A stretch of 64,000 nucleotides of DNA, from contig NZ_CP031425.1 in assembly GCF_003367705.1 (NCBI RefSeq), positions 2,542,001 to 2,606,000 on the forward strand, given 5' to 3'. This document shows, piece after piece, positions 49,822 to 57,950 of the stretch. Numbering within the stretch: the stretch's first letter is position 1; each line of letters opens with the position of its first letter. The notes beneath the pieces were generated by a model. The model searched no databases and was not told the origin of the DNA. It was given only the letters and a program-made list of their open reading frames with translations. The position numbers and the translations under genes are program-made. The DNA comes from Microbacterium foliorum (lineage in GTDB: Bacteria; Actinomycetota; Actinomycetes; Actinomycetales; Microbacteriaceae).

Positions 49822-50147
49822 CCTATCTCGAGCTCTCGGCCTGGTTCGTGGGCGTCGCCGTGGTCGCGGCGATCGTGCTCTCGCTGATCGCGGGCCGGCG
49901 GCGCGCGCATATCGGGGCGATCGCCCTGACGCTCGCGGCCCTCGTCATCCTCACCGCGGTGTTCGACACGCTGATGATCGCGACCGGGCTGTTCCACTAC
50001 TCGCCCGCGCATCTGCTCGGCGTGCACATCGGTCTCGCGCCGCTGGAGGACTTCGCGTATCCCGTCGCCGGCGCCATCCTGCTCCCGACGCTGTGGGCCG
50101 CGCTGCGAGCCCGGCGCAGCCGTCGCGATGCGGAGGCGAGCTCGTGA
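49818..50147 (+). CDS. crtYf: C50 carotenoid cyclase subunit CrtYf
   Basis: A 109-residue membrane protein with three helices and APLEDFAYPV near residue 78, the counterpart of the CrtYe PxEE motif. GGGAGG precedes the GTG, which overlaps the crtYe stop (GTGA). Beta, epsilon or gamma ring specificity cannot be read by eye. Confidence 0.92.
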   Translation: MTYLELSAWFVGVAVVAAIVLSLIAGRRRAHIGAIALTLAALVILTAVFDTLMIATGLFHYSPAHLLGVHIGLAPLEDFAYPVAGAILLPTLWAALRARRSRRDAEASS

Positions 50148-51031
50148 CCTCTCCCCCGCGCGGCTCCCTGCGACGCGACATCGCCCAGATCATCCTGTCG
50201 TCCCGTCCCGTCAGCTGGATCAACACCGCCTTCCCCTTCGCCGCGGCCTACCTCCTGAGCACACGCGAGGTCGACCTGACGCTGATCATCGGCACGCTGT
50301 ACTTCCTGGTGCCGTACAACCTCGCCATGTACGGCATCAACGACGTGTTCGACTACGCCTCCGACCTGGCGAATCCGCGCAAGGGCGGTATCGAGGGCGC
50401 TCTGCTCGCACCGCGCATCCACCGCGCCACCCTGTGGTCGGCGGCGATCACGAACATCCCCTTCCTCGCCTACCTGGTGATCGTCGGAAACCCCGCCTCC
50501 TGGGTCTGGCTGGCGGTGAGCGTCTTCGCCGTCATCGCCTACTCGGCCCGCGGGCTGCGCTTCAAGGAGCGGCCGTTCCTCGACTCCACGACCTCCAGCC
50601 TGCACTTCGTCACCCCGGCGATCGTGGGGCTGACCCTGGCCGACGCGATGATCACGTCGACGGTCGCGCTCGTACTGGTCGCCTTCTTCCTCTGGGGGAT
50701 GGCCGCGCACGCGTTCGGCGCCGTGCAGGACATCGGCCCCGACCGCGAGGGCGGCATCGGCTCGATCGCCACGGTCATCGGTGCCCGCGCGACCGTCCGT
50801 CTGTCGCTCGCCCTGTGGACGCTCGCCGGCATCGCGATGCTGTTCACCGCATGGCCCGGCCCGCTCGGCGCTCTTCTCGCCGTGCCCTACATCGTGAACG
50901 CCGCGCCGTGGTGGACGGTCACCGATGAGAGCTCACCCGGCACGAACCGCGCCTGGCGCCGCTTCATCACCCTCAACTACTTCGCCGGGTTCCTCGCGAC
51001 GATGATCCTCATCCTCGCCTGGGTGTCCTGA
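50144..51031 (+). CDS. crtEb: Lycopene elongase, UbiA prenyltransferase family
   Basis: A 295-residue prenyltransferase with about nine membrane segments. The first Asp motif is NDVFDYASD near residue 68, followed by NPRKGG, and the second is DIGPDREGG near residue 197. It adds a C5 unit to each end of lycopene to make a C50 chain. The GTG overlaps the crtYf stop. Together the operon encodes a decaprenoxanthin-, sarprenoxanthin- or C.p.450-type pigment. Confidence 0.93.
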   Translation: MTSPPRGSLRRDIAQIILSSRPVSWINTAFPFAAAYLLSTREVDLTLIIGTLYFLVPYNLAMYGINDVFDYASDLANPRKGGIEGALLAPRIHRATLWSAAITNIPFLAYLVIVGNPASWVWLAVSVFAVIAYSARGLRFKERPFLDSTTSSLHFVTPAIVGLTLADAMITSTVALVLVAFFLWGMAAHAFGAVQDIGPDREGGIGSIATVIGARATVRLSLALWTLAGIAMLFTAWPGPLGALLAVPYIVNAAPWWTVTDESSPGTNRAWRRFITLNYFAGFLATMILILAWVS

Positions 51032-51056
51032 GCACCGCCGCTCCCGACACTCCGCT

Positions 51057-51086
51057 CCCGCACCCGCACCCGCACCCGCACCCGCA
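51057..51086 (+). repeat. Five CCCGCA hexanucleotide repeats between crtEb and the MmpL gene
   Basis: Perfect 5 x 6-bp tandem array in the 89-base gap, ending 26 nt before GAGAGGAA, the ribosome site of the next gene. Confidence 0.9.
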
Positions 51087-51120
51087 GCGACTCCGCCGCA
51101 CACTCTTCGAGAGGAATCCG

Positions 51121-53307
51121 ATGACGAACCCAGAGAATGCGCCGATCCCGCCGATCCGAGAGCGCTCGCGGCGGCATTCCTGGGTTCGCGTCCTCCTCCC
51201 CGTCGCCCTGATCCTGGTCTGGTTGGTGGGGGCGGGACTCGGCGGGCCGCTGTTCGGCAAGGTCGACGAGGTCTCCTCCAACGATCAGACGAGCTATCTG
51301 CCCGAATCCGCCGACGCGACCCAGGTGCAGAAACTGCTGGGCGAGTTCACCGACAGCGACGCCATCCCCGCGATCGCCGTCTTCGTGGGTGACGGCGAGC
51401 TGTCGGAGTCCGACCTGCAGACGATCTCGGATGCCGTCGCCGACGCGCCCTCGACCGAGGGCGTGAGCGCGGACGTGTCGCCTGCGCTCACGTCTGACGA
51501 TGGGCGTGCCGTGCAGGCCTTCATCCCCATCGAGGGCGACGCGGAGCTCGCAGACGCGGTCGACGCGCTCGGCGCTCAGCTCCGCGAGGCCGCACCGGCC
51601 GGGGTGACCGTGTACGTCACGGGACCCGCCGGCTTCAGCGCCGACCTCGTCGCCGGGTTCGCCGGCATCGACGGGCTGCTGCTCGGCGTGGCACTGCTCG
51701 CCGTGCTGATCATCCTCGTGCTGGTCTACCGCTCGTTCCTGCTGCCGCTCGTCGTGCTCTCCACGAGCCTCTTCGCGCTCTGTGTGGCGCTCCTGGTGGT
51801 GTGGTGGCTGGCCAAGTTCGAGGTCCTGCTGCTCAGCGGGCAGACCCAGGGCATCCTGTTCATCCTCGTGATCGGCGCAGCGACGGACTACGCCCTGCTG
51901 TTCGTCGCCAGGTTCCGCGAGGAGCTGCGTGTGATGCACGACAAGGGAGCCGCCGTGCTGGCGGCCTGGAAGGGCTCGGTGGAACCGATCGCCGCCTCCG
52001 GCGGAACGGTGATCGCGGGACTCCTGTGCCTGCTGCTCAGCGACCTCAAATCCAACAGCACCCTCGGTCCGGTGGCCGCGATCGGCATCGTGTTCGCGAT
52101 GCTCGCCGCGCTCACCCTGCTGCCGGCGCTGCTGCTGCTGTTCGGCCGAGCGGTGTTCTGGCCTCGGCGTCCGAAGTTCGAGCCCGAGGTCGTCGCCGAA
52201 GAGCACGGCATGCGCACCACCGGGCTGTGGGCGCGACTCGCGCACATGATCACCAGGCGCCCCCGCCTGATCTGGATCGCGACCACCCTCGTGCTCGTCG
52301 CCGGTGCCGCCGGAGTCCTGCAGCTCAACGCGAGCGGTGTACCGCAGTCCGACCTCGTGCTGGGGACTTCCGAGGCCCGAGACGGACAGGTCGCTCTCGG
52401 CGAGCACTTCCCCGGCGGCTCCGGCAGCCCGGTGTACGTCGTCGTCGCCGAGGAGGATCTTCAGGATGCCGCCGACGTGCTCCTGGCCGACGACGGCATC
52501 GACGGCGTGACCGTGACGGCATCCGACTCCCCGAGCGGTTCGGCCTCCGTCACCTCCGACGGCCTGCAGGCCGTCGGACCTCCCGGAACGGCCGCGCCGG
52601 AGCCGACGGTCGTCGCGGGTGACGTGCTGCTGCAGGGTACCCTGACCGACGCCGCGGACTCCGACGCCGCCGCCGCGACGGTGCGGGAACTGCGCACTTC
52701 GCTGAACGATCTGGATGCGCTGGTGGGCGGAGTCACCGCGACGGCGGTGGACACGAACGACGCGTCGATCCACGACCGCAACCTGATCATCCCCGTCATC
52801 CTCGTGGTGATCATGTTCATCCTGATGCTTCTGCTGCGGTCGGTCCTCGCCCCGGTGCTGCTCATCATCACCACGGTGCTCTCCTTCGGCACGGCGATGG
52901 GGGTGTCGGCGCTGGTCTTCAACGGCCTGTTCGACTTCCCCGGGGCGGATCCCGCCGTTCCGCTCTACGGTTTCGTGTTCCTCGTCGCCCTGGGAATCGA
53001 CTACAACATCTTCCTCATGACCAGGGTGCGGGAGGAGTCGCTCGCCCACGGTACACGCGAGGGCGTGCTGCGCGGGCTCTCGATCACGGGCGGGGTGATC
53101 ACCTCGGCGGGGCTCGTGCTCGCCGCGACCTTCGCGGCGCTGTCGGTGATCCCGATCCTGTTCCTCGCGCAGCTCGCGTTCATCGTCGCGTTCGGCGTGC
53201 TGCTCGACACGTTCGTGGTGCGCTCGCTGCTGGTGCCGGCGCTGGCGTACGACCTCGGTCGAGTGATCTGGTGGCCGTCGAAGCTGTGGCGCAGCGGTCG
53301 CGACTGA
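51121..53307 (+). CDS. MmpL-family RND transporter
   Basis: A 728-residue exporter with two repeats of one plus five membrane segments and large outside loops. The proton-relay Asp-Tyr pairs lie in GAATDYALLF (near residue 258) and LGIDYNIF (near 628). It ends soon after the last helix, without the long tail of mycobacterial lipid exporters. It follows the crt operon on the same strand, so pigment or lipid export is possible but only inferred. GAGAGGAA precedes the ATG. Confidence 0.9.
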   Translation: MTNPENAPIPPIRERSRRHSWVRVLLPVALILVWLVGAGLGGPLFGKVDEVSSNDQTSYLPESADATQVQKLLGEFTDSDAIPAIAVFVGDGELSESDLQTISDAVADAPSTEGVSADVSPALTSDDGRAVQAFIPIEGDAELADAVDALGAQLREAAPAGVTVYVTGPAGFSADLVAGFAGIDGLLLGVALLAVLIILVLVYRSFLLPLVVLSTSLFALCVALLVVWWLAKFEVLLLSGQTQGILFILVIGAATDYALLFVARFREELRVMHDKGAAVLAAWKGSVEPIAASGGTVIAGLLCLLLSDLKSNSTLGPVAAIGIVFAMLAALTLLPALLLLFGRAVFWPRRPKFEPEVVAEEHGMRTTGLWARLAHMITRRPRLIWIATTLVLVAGAAGVLQLNASGVPQSDLVLGTSEARDGQVALGEHFPGGSGSPVYVVVAEEDLQDAADVLLADDGIDGVTVTASDSPSGSASVTSDGLQAVGPPGTAAPEPTVVAGDVLLQGTLTDAADSDAAAATVRELRTSLNDLDALVGGVTATAVDTNDASIHDRNLIIPVILVVIMFILMLLLRSVLAPVLLIITTVLSFGTAMGVSALVFNGLFDFPGADPAVPLYGFVFLVALGIDYNIFLMTRVREESLAHGTREGVLRGLSITGGVITSAGLVLAATFAALSVIPILFLAQLAFIVAFGVLLDTFVVRSLLVPALAYDLGRVIWWPSKLWRSGRD

Positions 53308-53322
53308 ATCCGATGACGGCCG

Positions 53323-53991
53323 TCAGCCGAGCGTCTTCGCGAGGTCGGCGAGATGGGTGCGGCTCTCGGCGGCCGCGCGTGCCGAGTCTCGCGCTGCGAC
53401 GGCATCGGCGAGCAGGGTGTGGCGGTCGTCATCGGCCCGGCCACCGTCATCCGCCCGCAGCCGGAGCATCTCGATCATCGCCTGCCGCATACGCGGGGTG
53501 AAGCCGTCGAACAGCTCGAGCAGGATCGGGTTGTGGGCGGCCGCGACGATGCTGCGATGGAACGCGGTGTCGGCATCGACATGCGCCTCGACCCCCGCGG
53601 GGTGGGCCCGGCGACCGACGAGCGCTCGACGGATGAGTCGGAGATCGGATGCGGTGCGGCGCGACGCCGCGAGCGCGGCAGCCTCCGCCTCGATCGCCGT
53701 GCGCGCCTCGATGACCGCGACGATGTCGGCGCGGCGGAGCACGGCATCCCAGTCCTCGGGCACCTCGAGCGCGGTGACGAACACTCCCGACCCCTGGCGC
53801 GTCGACAGCATCCCCCGTCCTGCCAGCTGACGGATGGCCTCGCGGATCGTCGAACGTCCGACGCCCAGCTGCGCGGCGAGCGTGGTCTCTCCCGGGAGCT
53901 TCTGCCCGAGCTGCCACTCCCCCGAGTGTATGCGCGTCATCAGGATGTCCGACGCCTGGTCGGCAAGAGGCGTGCGTTCGATCCGGATCAT
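53323..53991 (-). CDS. FadR-type GntR regulator
   Basis: A 222-residue regulator. The N-terminal winged HTH has QKLPGETTLAAQLGVGRSTI then REAIRQLAGRG (about residues 30-60). The C-terminal helical FCD domain has DADTAFHRSIVAAAHNPIL near residue 140, with metal-site Asp and His. TAAGAT lies 6 nt before the ATG. It is divergent from leuA and convergent with the MmpL gene; its target is unclear. Confidence 0.9.
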   Translation of the reverse strand: MIRIERTPLADQASDILMTRIHSGEWQLGQKLPGETTLAAQLGVGRSTIREAIRQLAGRGMLSTRQGSGVFVTALEVPEDWDAVLRRADIVAVIEARTAIEAEAAALAASRRTASDLRLIRRALVGRRAHPAGVEAHVDADTAFHRSIVAAAHNPILLELFDGFTPRMRQAMIEMLRLRADDGGRADDDRHTLLADAVAARDSARAAAESRTHLADLAKTLG

Positions 53992-53997
53992 CCGTCC

Positions 53998-54018
53998 ATC
54001 TTAACTTGTCAACTTGTC
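53998..54018. promoter_or_regulatory. FadR-type regulator promoter with direct-repeat operator
   Basis: Minus-strand TAAGAT (54003-53998) is the -10. Immediately upstream are two copies of AACTTGTC (54003-54010, 54011-54018), with a TTGTCAAC core as in FadR/GntR sites. Autoregulation is likely. Confidence 0.5.
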
Positions 54019-54041
54019 TGAGGAGTTGCTACGGTGAGCGC

Positions 54042-54083
54042 ATGACGCTCGACCTTCTCCTTCTGCGCCACGACGGGACATAG
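54042..54083 (+). CDS. leuA leader peptide
   Basis: A 13-residue open frame MTLDLLLLRHDGT with five Leu, four in a row, after GGTGAG. It precedes leuA and overlaps the first arm of a paired-hairpin structure. Ribosome stalling at the Leu codons when leucyl-tRNA is scarce would change the folding downstream. This is the classic design of leucine leader peptides. Confidence 0.78.
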   Translation: MTLDLLLLRHDGT

Positions 54084-54137
54084 CCGACCGGCTCCCCGTC
54101 GTGGGGTGCATGGCGCCGCCGGTCATCACACCCCACG
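54069..54137 (+). promoter_or_regulatory. Leucine attenuator: two mutually exclusive hairpins
   Basis: Hairpin 1 pairs CACGACGGG (54069-54077) with CCCGTCGTG (54095-54103). Hairpin 2 pairs CGTGGGGTG (54100-54108) with CACCCCACG (54129-54137). Both stems are perfect 9-mers and share CGTG, so only one can form. There is no T-run after hairpin 2, and AGGAG for leuA follows 4 nt later, so control could be of translation or by Rho. Confidence 0.7.
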
Positions 54138-54152
54138 CACCAGGAGTCCCCG

Positions 54153-55967
54153 ATGTCCATGCTGTTCCCCACCCTCTCCACCCCCGCCGGCCCGGTGCCG
54201 GACTCATCACCGTCATGGAACCGCCAACGCCGGTCCCAGATGCCGTCGCATCGTTACGCCTCGGTGTTCGACCGCGTCGCCGTGCCGCTGGTCGACCGCG
54301 AGTGGCCCACCGCGCAGCTGACAGCCGCGCCGCTGTGGGTGCCGGTCGACCTCCGCGACGGCAACCAGGCACTCGCCGAGCCCATGGATCCTGTGCGCAA
54401 ACGACGCTTCTTCGAGCTTCTCGTCACGATGGGCTACAAGGAGATCGAGGTCGGCTATCCCCCCGCCTCGCAGACGGACTACGACTTCGTCAGGCTCCTC
54501 GCCTCATCGGACCTCGCTCCGGACGACGTGACGATCGTCGTCTTCACCGCTGCGCGTCGCGACCTGATCGAACGCACGGTGGAGTCCGTGCGCGGCATCC
54601 GCAATCCGGTCGTCATCCACCTCTACACCGCGACCGCCCCCACCTGGCGGGACACCGTCCTCGGTCGCACCCGCACCGAGCTGAAGGACCTGATCCTGAG
54701 AGCGGGGCAGGATGTGCTCGATCTCACCGACGGACTCCCCGATGTGCGCTTCCAGTTCTCGCCCGAGGTCTTCAACCTCACGGAACCCGACTACGTGCTC
54801 GACCTGTCCGACGCCATGACCACGCTCTGGGATGCGACACCCGAGCGCCCGGTGATCCTGAACCTGCCCGCGACCGTCGAAGTCGCGACGCCGAACGTGT
54901 ACGCGGACCAGATCGAGTACATACACCGCAACCTCGCCAGGAGAGAAGGGGTGATCCTCTCCGTCCACCCTCACAACGACCGCGGCACCGGGGTGGCCTG
55001 TGCCGAGCTCGCGGTGCTCGCGGGGGCGGAGCGTGTGGAAGGATGCGTCTTCGGCAACGGCGAGCGCACCGGCAACGTCGACCTCGCGACCCTCGCTCTC
55101 AATCTTCACGCGCAGGGAGTGGATCCGATGATCGACTTCTCGGACATCGACGAGATCCGACGCACCGTCGAGCACTGCAACGGCATCGAGGTGCATCCAC
55201 GGCATCCCTACGTCGGCGACCTCGTGCACACCGCGTTCAGCGGCACCCATCAGGATGCGATCCGGAAGGGACTCGCCGAGCGTCGCTCCCGCGCCGGTGC
55301 CTCAGGCGCGGATGCTCGCGAACAGCGGTGGCTCGTCCCCTACCTGCCGATCGACCCCGCCGACCTCGGTCGCAGCTACGACGCTGTCATCCGGGTCAAC
55401 TCGCAATCGGGGAAGGGCGGTATCGCCTATCTGCTCGAGAAGGAGTTCGGGATCGAGCTGCCACGGCGACTCCAGATCGAGTTCGCGAAGACGGTTCAGG
55501 CGCATGCCGACAGTGTCGGCGATGAGCTGACGGCGACGGACCTGTGGGCCCTGTTCGCGCACACCTACCTGTCTGCACCTGCGAGCGATGTGCCGACGCT
55601 GACGAACTATCGGCTGGATGGCTCCCCGGTGCACGTCACTCTGCGGTCGGACTCGGCAGAGCGCACCCATCGAGGGGTCGGCGCCGGGCCCGTCGAGAGC
55701 CTCGTGTCCGCTCTCGTCGACTCAGGCATCACCCTCGAGGTCCTCTCGCTTCATCAGACGAGCCTCGGAGCGGGAAGCACGGCGGATGCTCTCACGCTGC
55801 TCGAGTATCACGATGCCCACGGCACCCGCTGGACCGCAGGGCGGGCTGCGTCGGTTCTGGACGCGAACGTCGACGCGGTGATGAGAGCCGCATCCCTGAG
55901 CGGACGCGCGAGCAGTGAGCGAGAAGGGTGCCCTCGACTGGATTCGAACCAGCGACCTGCCCTTTAG
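54153..55967 (+). CDS. leuA: 2-isopropylmalate synthase
   Basis: A 604-residue enzyme for the first committed step of leucine synthesis, condensing acetyl-CoA and 2-oxoisovalerate. The N-terminal TIM barrel has [10 protein letters not shown] near residue 68 and [10 protein letters not shown] near residue 270. The C-terminal regulatory domain (about 435-570) binds leucine. AGGAG lies 7 nt before the ATG. The last 12 residues, from CPRLDSNQ onward, are read from the antisense strand of the tRNA-Arg gene, and the TAG lies in its anticodon-loop region, so the natural C-terminus may have been extended. Confidence 0.93.
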   Translation: MSMLFPTLSTPAGPVPDSSPSWNRQRRSQMPSHRYASVFDRVAVPLVDREWPTAQLTAAPLWVPVDLRDGNQALAEPMDPVRKRRFFELLVTMGYKEIEVGYPPASQTDYDFVRLLASSDLAPDDVTIVVFTAARRDLIERTVESVRGIRNPVVIHLYTATAPTWRDTVLGRTRTELKDLILRAGQDVLDLTDGLPDVRFQFSPEVFNLTEPDYVLDLSDAMTTLWDATPERPVILNLPATVEVATPNVYADQIEYIHRNLARREGVILSVHPHNDRGTGVACAELAVLAGAERVEGCVFGNGERTGNVDLATLALNLHAQGVDPMIDFSDIDEIRRTVEHCNGIEVHPRHPYVGDLVHTAFSGTHQDAIRKGLAERRSRAGASGADAREQRWLVPYLPIDPADLGRSYDAVIRVNSQSGKGGIAYLLEKEFGIELPRRLQIEFAKTVQAHADSVGDELTATDLWALFAHTYLSAPASDVPTLTNYRLDGSPVHVTLRSDSAERTHRGVGAGPVESLVSALVDSGITLEVLSLHQTSLGAGSTADALTLLEYHDAHGTRWTAGRAASVLDANVDAVMRAASLSGRASSEREGCPRLDSNQRPAL

Positions 55968-56002
55968 GAGAGGGCTGCTCTATCCTGCTGAGCTACGGGG
56001 GC
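55929..56002 (-). tRNA. tRNA-Arg (anticodon CCT)
   Basis: A cloverleaf on the minus strand, 74 nt without CCA (not encoded). The anticodon arm is GCCCT-CTCCTAA-AGGGC. The T-arm is GGTTCGAATCC and the D-arm AGCTCAGCAGGATAGAGC. Acceptor GCCCCCG faces CGAGGGC with one C-A mismatch at 5:68. It overlaps the 3' end of leuA by 39 bp in antisense. It reads AGG codons. Confidence 0.9.
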
Positions 56003-56036
56003 GAGGATTCCATTCTAGAGGAACCCCCGCCCGCGC

Positions 56037-56534
56037 TCAGGCGGCCAGAGCCAGATACGGCTCCCATCGGGGGTCGCCTCGCTCGGTGCCGCGGACGGTC
56101 CAGGCGGAGCCGTGGGGAGGCCGGGGAGCGAAGCGCAGCTCCCACCGCATCTCCTGCGGGGTGCGGTCGCTCTTGATGTTGTTGCATCGGAGACAGCAGG
56201 CGACGAGGTTCTCCCAGGAGTCGGCGCCCCCACGGGACCGGGGCATCACGTGATCGATCGTCGACGCCGCTTTGCCGCAGTAGCCGCAGCGGTGGTTGTC
56301 CCGACGGAGCACACCGCGGCGGGTGACGGGCACGCGCCTGCTGGACGGGATGCGCACGTACCGGGAGAGGATGATGACCGCCGGACGATCGTAGACGCCG
56401 TGGCTGCCCCAGACCGGGTCGCCCTCCACGCGTTCGATCACGGTGGCCTTGTCGTTCATGACCAGGACCAGGGCTCTCTTGAACGACACGATCGCGAGCG
56501 GTTCGTATCCTGCGTTCAGTACCAGTGTGCGCAT
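56037..56534 (-). CDS. HNH endonuclease
   Basis: A 165-residue protein. The N-terminal domain begins MRTLVLNAGYEPLAIVSFKR. A C-terminal HNH nuclease fold has two zinc CxxC pairs (CGYC, CLRC), DHVMPRSRGG and a conserved ENL. This widespread actinobacterial family has an unknown housekeeping role. ATG at 56534 is used because GAGAGG lies 6 nt upstream; an ATG two codons earlier abuts it. Confidence 0.9.
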   Translation of the reverse strand: MRTLVLNAGYEPLAIVSFKRALVLVMNDKATVIERVEGDPVWGSHGVYDRPAVIILSRYVRIPSSRRVPVTRRGVLRRDNHRCGYCGKAASTIDHVMPRSRGGADSWENLVACCLRCNNIKSDRTPQEMRWELRFAPRPPHGSAWTVRGTERGDPRWEPYLALAA

Positions 56535-56621
56535 CGTCATCCTCTCGATCCGCCGGGACGGCTTCCCGGCACTCTCGACTCACACGAAGCCGCGCAGGGC
56601 GGAAGCGTTCGCAGGGATGAG

Positions 56622-56650
56622 AAAAGGCGCTGTCTACAGACAGCGCCTTT
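56622..56650 (-). terminator. Rho-independent-type terminator
   Basis: The minus strand folds AAAGGCGCTGTCT with AGACAGCGCCTTT and ends TTTTC. It would end the small transcript described next, or read-through from the peptidase gene. Confidence 0.75.
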
Positions 56651-56744
56651 CGCACACAGTAAGACCGTGACGTCCCTGCGGACGATGCAGGAGGACGTGA
56701 CGACCGAGGGCATCCATGGTTCGGATGCTCGGTATTCGCTCCAT
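56634..56744 (-). CDS. Possible 36-residue small protein or small RNA
   Basis: GGAGAGG lies 4 nt before an ATG that opens 36 codons starting MERIPSIRTMDALGRHVLL, with the stop inside the terminator stem. MDALGRHVLL recalls the N-terminus of SpeD-type AdoMet decarboxylases, but the rest does not continue that family. TAGCCT at 56781-56776 could be the -10, giving a transcript of about 150 nt with two further hairpins. Whether peptide, RNA or both is undecided. Confidence 0.35.
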   Translation of the reverse strand: MERIPSIRTMDALGRHVLLHRPQGRHGLTVCERRCL

Positions 56745-56792
56745 CTGCCTCTCCCGCCTATGCGACAACGGGTTCAGGCTAACCCATCCCGC

Positions 56793-56836
56793 GGACACCG
56801 GGGTCGAACCCGGGGTGAACGCTCAGAGGCGTGTCC
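56793..56836 (-). terminator. Hairpin after the M23 peptidase gene
   Basis: GGACAC pairs with GTGTCC around an inner CCGGG/CCCGG stem, 34 nt after the peptidase stop on the minus strand. There is no T-run. The GGTTCGACCCC inside recalls a tRNA T-arm, but no tRNA is present. Confidence 0.4.
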
Positions 56837-56869
56837 GTGACGACGCGCGGAAGGGCGAGACGACCGGGG

Positions 56870-57688
56870 TCAGCCGGCGTTCGCGCCGAGCCAGGCGATG
56901 GGCTCCATGAGACCGCCGTTGACCCACACCTCGAAGTGCAGGTGGTTCGCGGTGGATCGCCCGGTGCTTCCGACGAATCCGATCAGCTGCCCGGCGACGA
57001 CGGTCTCGCCGGCCTGCACCTGGCGCGAGCCGTAGGTCATGTGCCCGTAGGTGGTCTGCACGCGCTGGCCGCCCACGACGCTGTCGAGCATGACGGCCAC
57101 ACCGTAGCCGCCGATGCTCTCGGCCGAGGCACGCACGACTCCGGCGGCGGCCGCATAGATCGGGGTGCCCGCAGGAGCCAGCATGTCCGCGCCCTGGTGG
57201 GCGCCGCCGACGGTGCGGCTCACGTTGTAGGACCCCTGCGGAAGCGGGTAGCGCACCTCGCCGGAGCCGGGTGACACGAGGGAGTAGTTCCCGATGTCGT
57301 AGTTTCCGGAGCCCGACGTCGACGCGGTCGAGGCGGCGGCTGCGGCCCGTGCGGCTGCGGCCTCCTCCGCCTTCTTCTTCTCGATCTCGTCAGGGGTGGT
57401 TGCCGTGAAGGTTCCCCGTCCGAGCGACGACGCGGTGGCATCCGAGGCGACGACCAGGGACTGCGCATCGACCGCGGCCATCTGCTGGACCGTCGCCGAG
57501 GCATCGATCGGCTTGGAGGCGGCGTACGCGGGGAGCGCCACGGCGGCGACGAGAGCACCCACTGCCCCGAAGATCGCGATCGACCGCAGGGGCTTCACGA
57601 CCTTGCGTGCGTCCACCCGACCGCCGGTGCGGCGGGCGACTGCTCGATCTTCGGTTGTCTTCGCGGGCGATTCGATGTCTGTGGCCAA
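56870..57688 (-). CDS. Secreted M23 metallopeptidase
   Basis: A 272-residue cell-wall hydrolase of the LytM/M23 type. It has a cytoplasmic N-terminal tail, a signal or anchor segment near residues 37-57, then an Ala/Glu-rich helical linker. The peptidase domain has HQGADMLAP (zinc His and Asp), TTYGHM and NHLHFEVWV (zinc His). TTG at 57688 is the best start because AGGAGG lies 8 nt upstream; an ATG at 57718 has none. It cleaves peptidoglycan cross-bridges. The 5' UTR is about 160 nt. Confidence 0.88.
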   Translation of the reverse strand: MATDIESPAKTTEDRAVARRTGGRVDARKVVKPLRSIAIFGAVGALVAAVALPAYAASKPIDASATVQQMAAVDAQSLVVASDATASSLGRGTFTATTPDEIEKKKAEEAAAARAAAAASTASTSGSGNYDIGNYSLVSPGSGEVRYPLPQGSYNVSRTVGGAHQGADMLAPAGTPIYAAAAGVVRASAESIGGYGVAVMLDSVVGGQRVQTTYGHMTYGSRQVQAGETVVAGQLIGFVGSTGRSTANHLHFEVWVNGGLMEPIAWLGANAG

Positions 57689-57857
57689 AACTAAATCCTC
57701 CTGCGCCTGCACGCCCATGGGCGCTGGCTCGTCGGCACTCTGCTCTCGTGGCACGAACGTATCTCGGGTACTTTGTGCGGTCTGACCGAGAGGTCGACGA
57801 GCCTGGAAGGCGGATCCTCTCGGGTGTCGTCAGCGGGCTTCTTCGACGACTCGTCCG

Positions 57858-57885
57858 AGGTTACCGGAAGATAACGATCCTGTCA
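57858..57885 (-). promoter_or_regulatory. Promoter of the M23 peptidase gene
   Basis: TGACAG and TAACCT are separated by 16 bp on the minus strand. The resulting leader holds CCGAGAGG/CCTCTCGG (57823-57816 with 57793-57786), a perfect 8-bp stem. I compared it with the c-di-AMP (ydaO) riboswitch and did not find its core. Confidence 0.5.
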
Positions 57886-57950
57886 CCCCGTGAAGCTGGC
57901 AATCACCGGGGCGGCGGAATGCTGCGGATCCGACACCGGAAGGACAGGGA

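Noticed and set aside
56793..56836. Possible tRNA fragment (GGTTCGACCCC)
   Set aside because: No anticodon or D arm can be built; it is a simple hairpin after the peptidase gene.
57689..57851. Possible c-di-AMP (ydaO) riboswitch in the M23 peptidase leader
   Set aside because: Cell-wall hydrolases in actinobacteria often have one, but the conserved ydaO blocks are not present here; only an 8-bp stem is seen.
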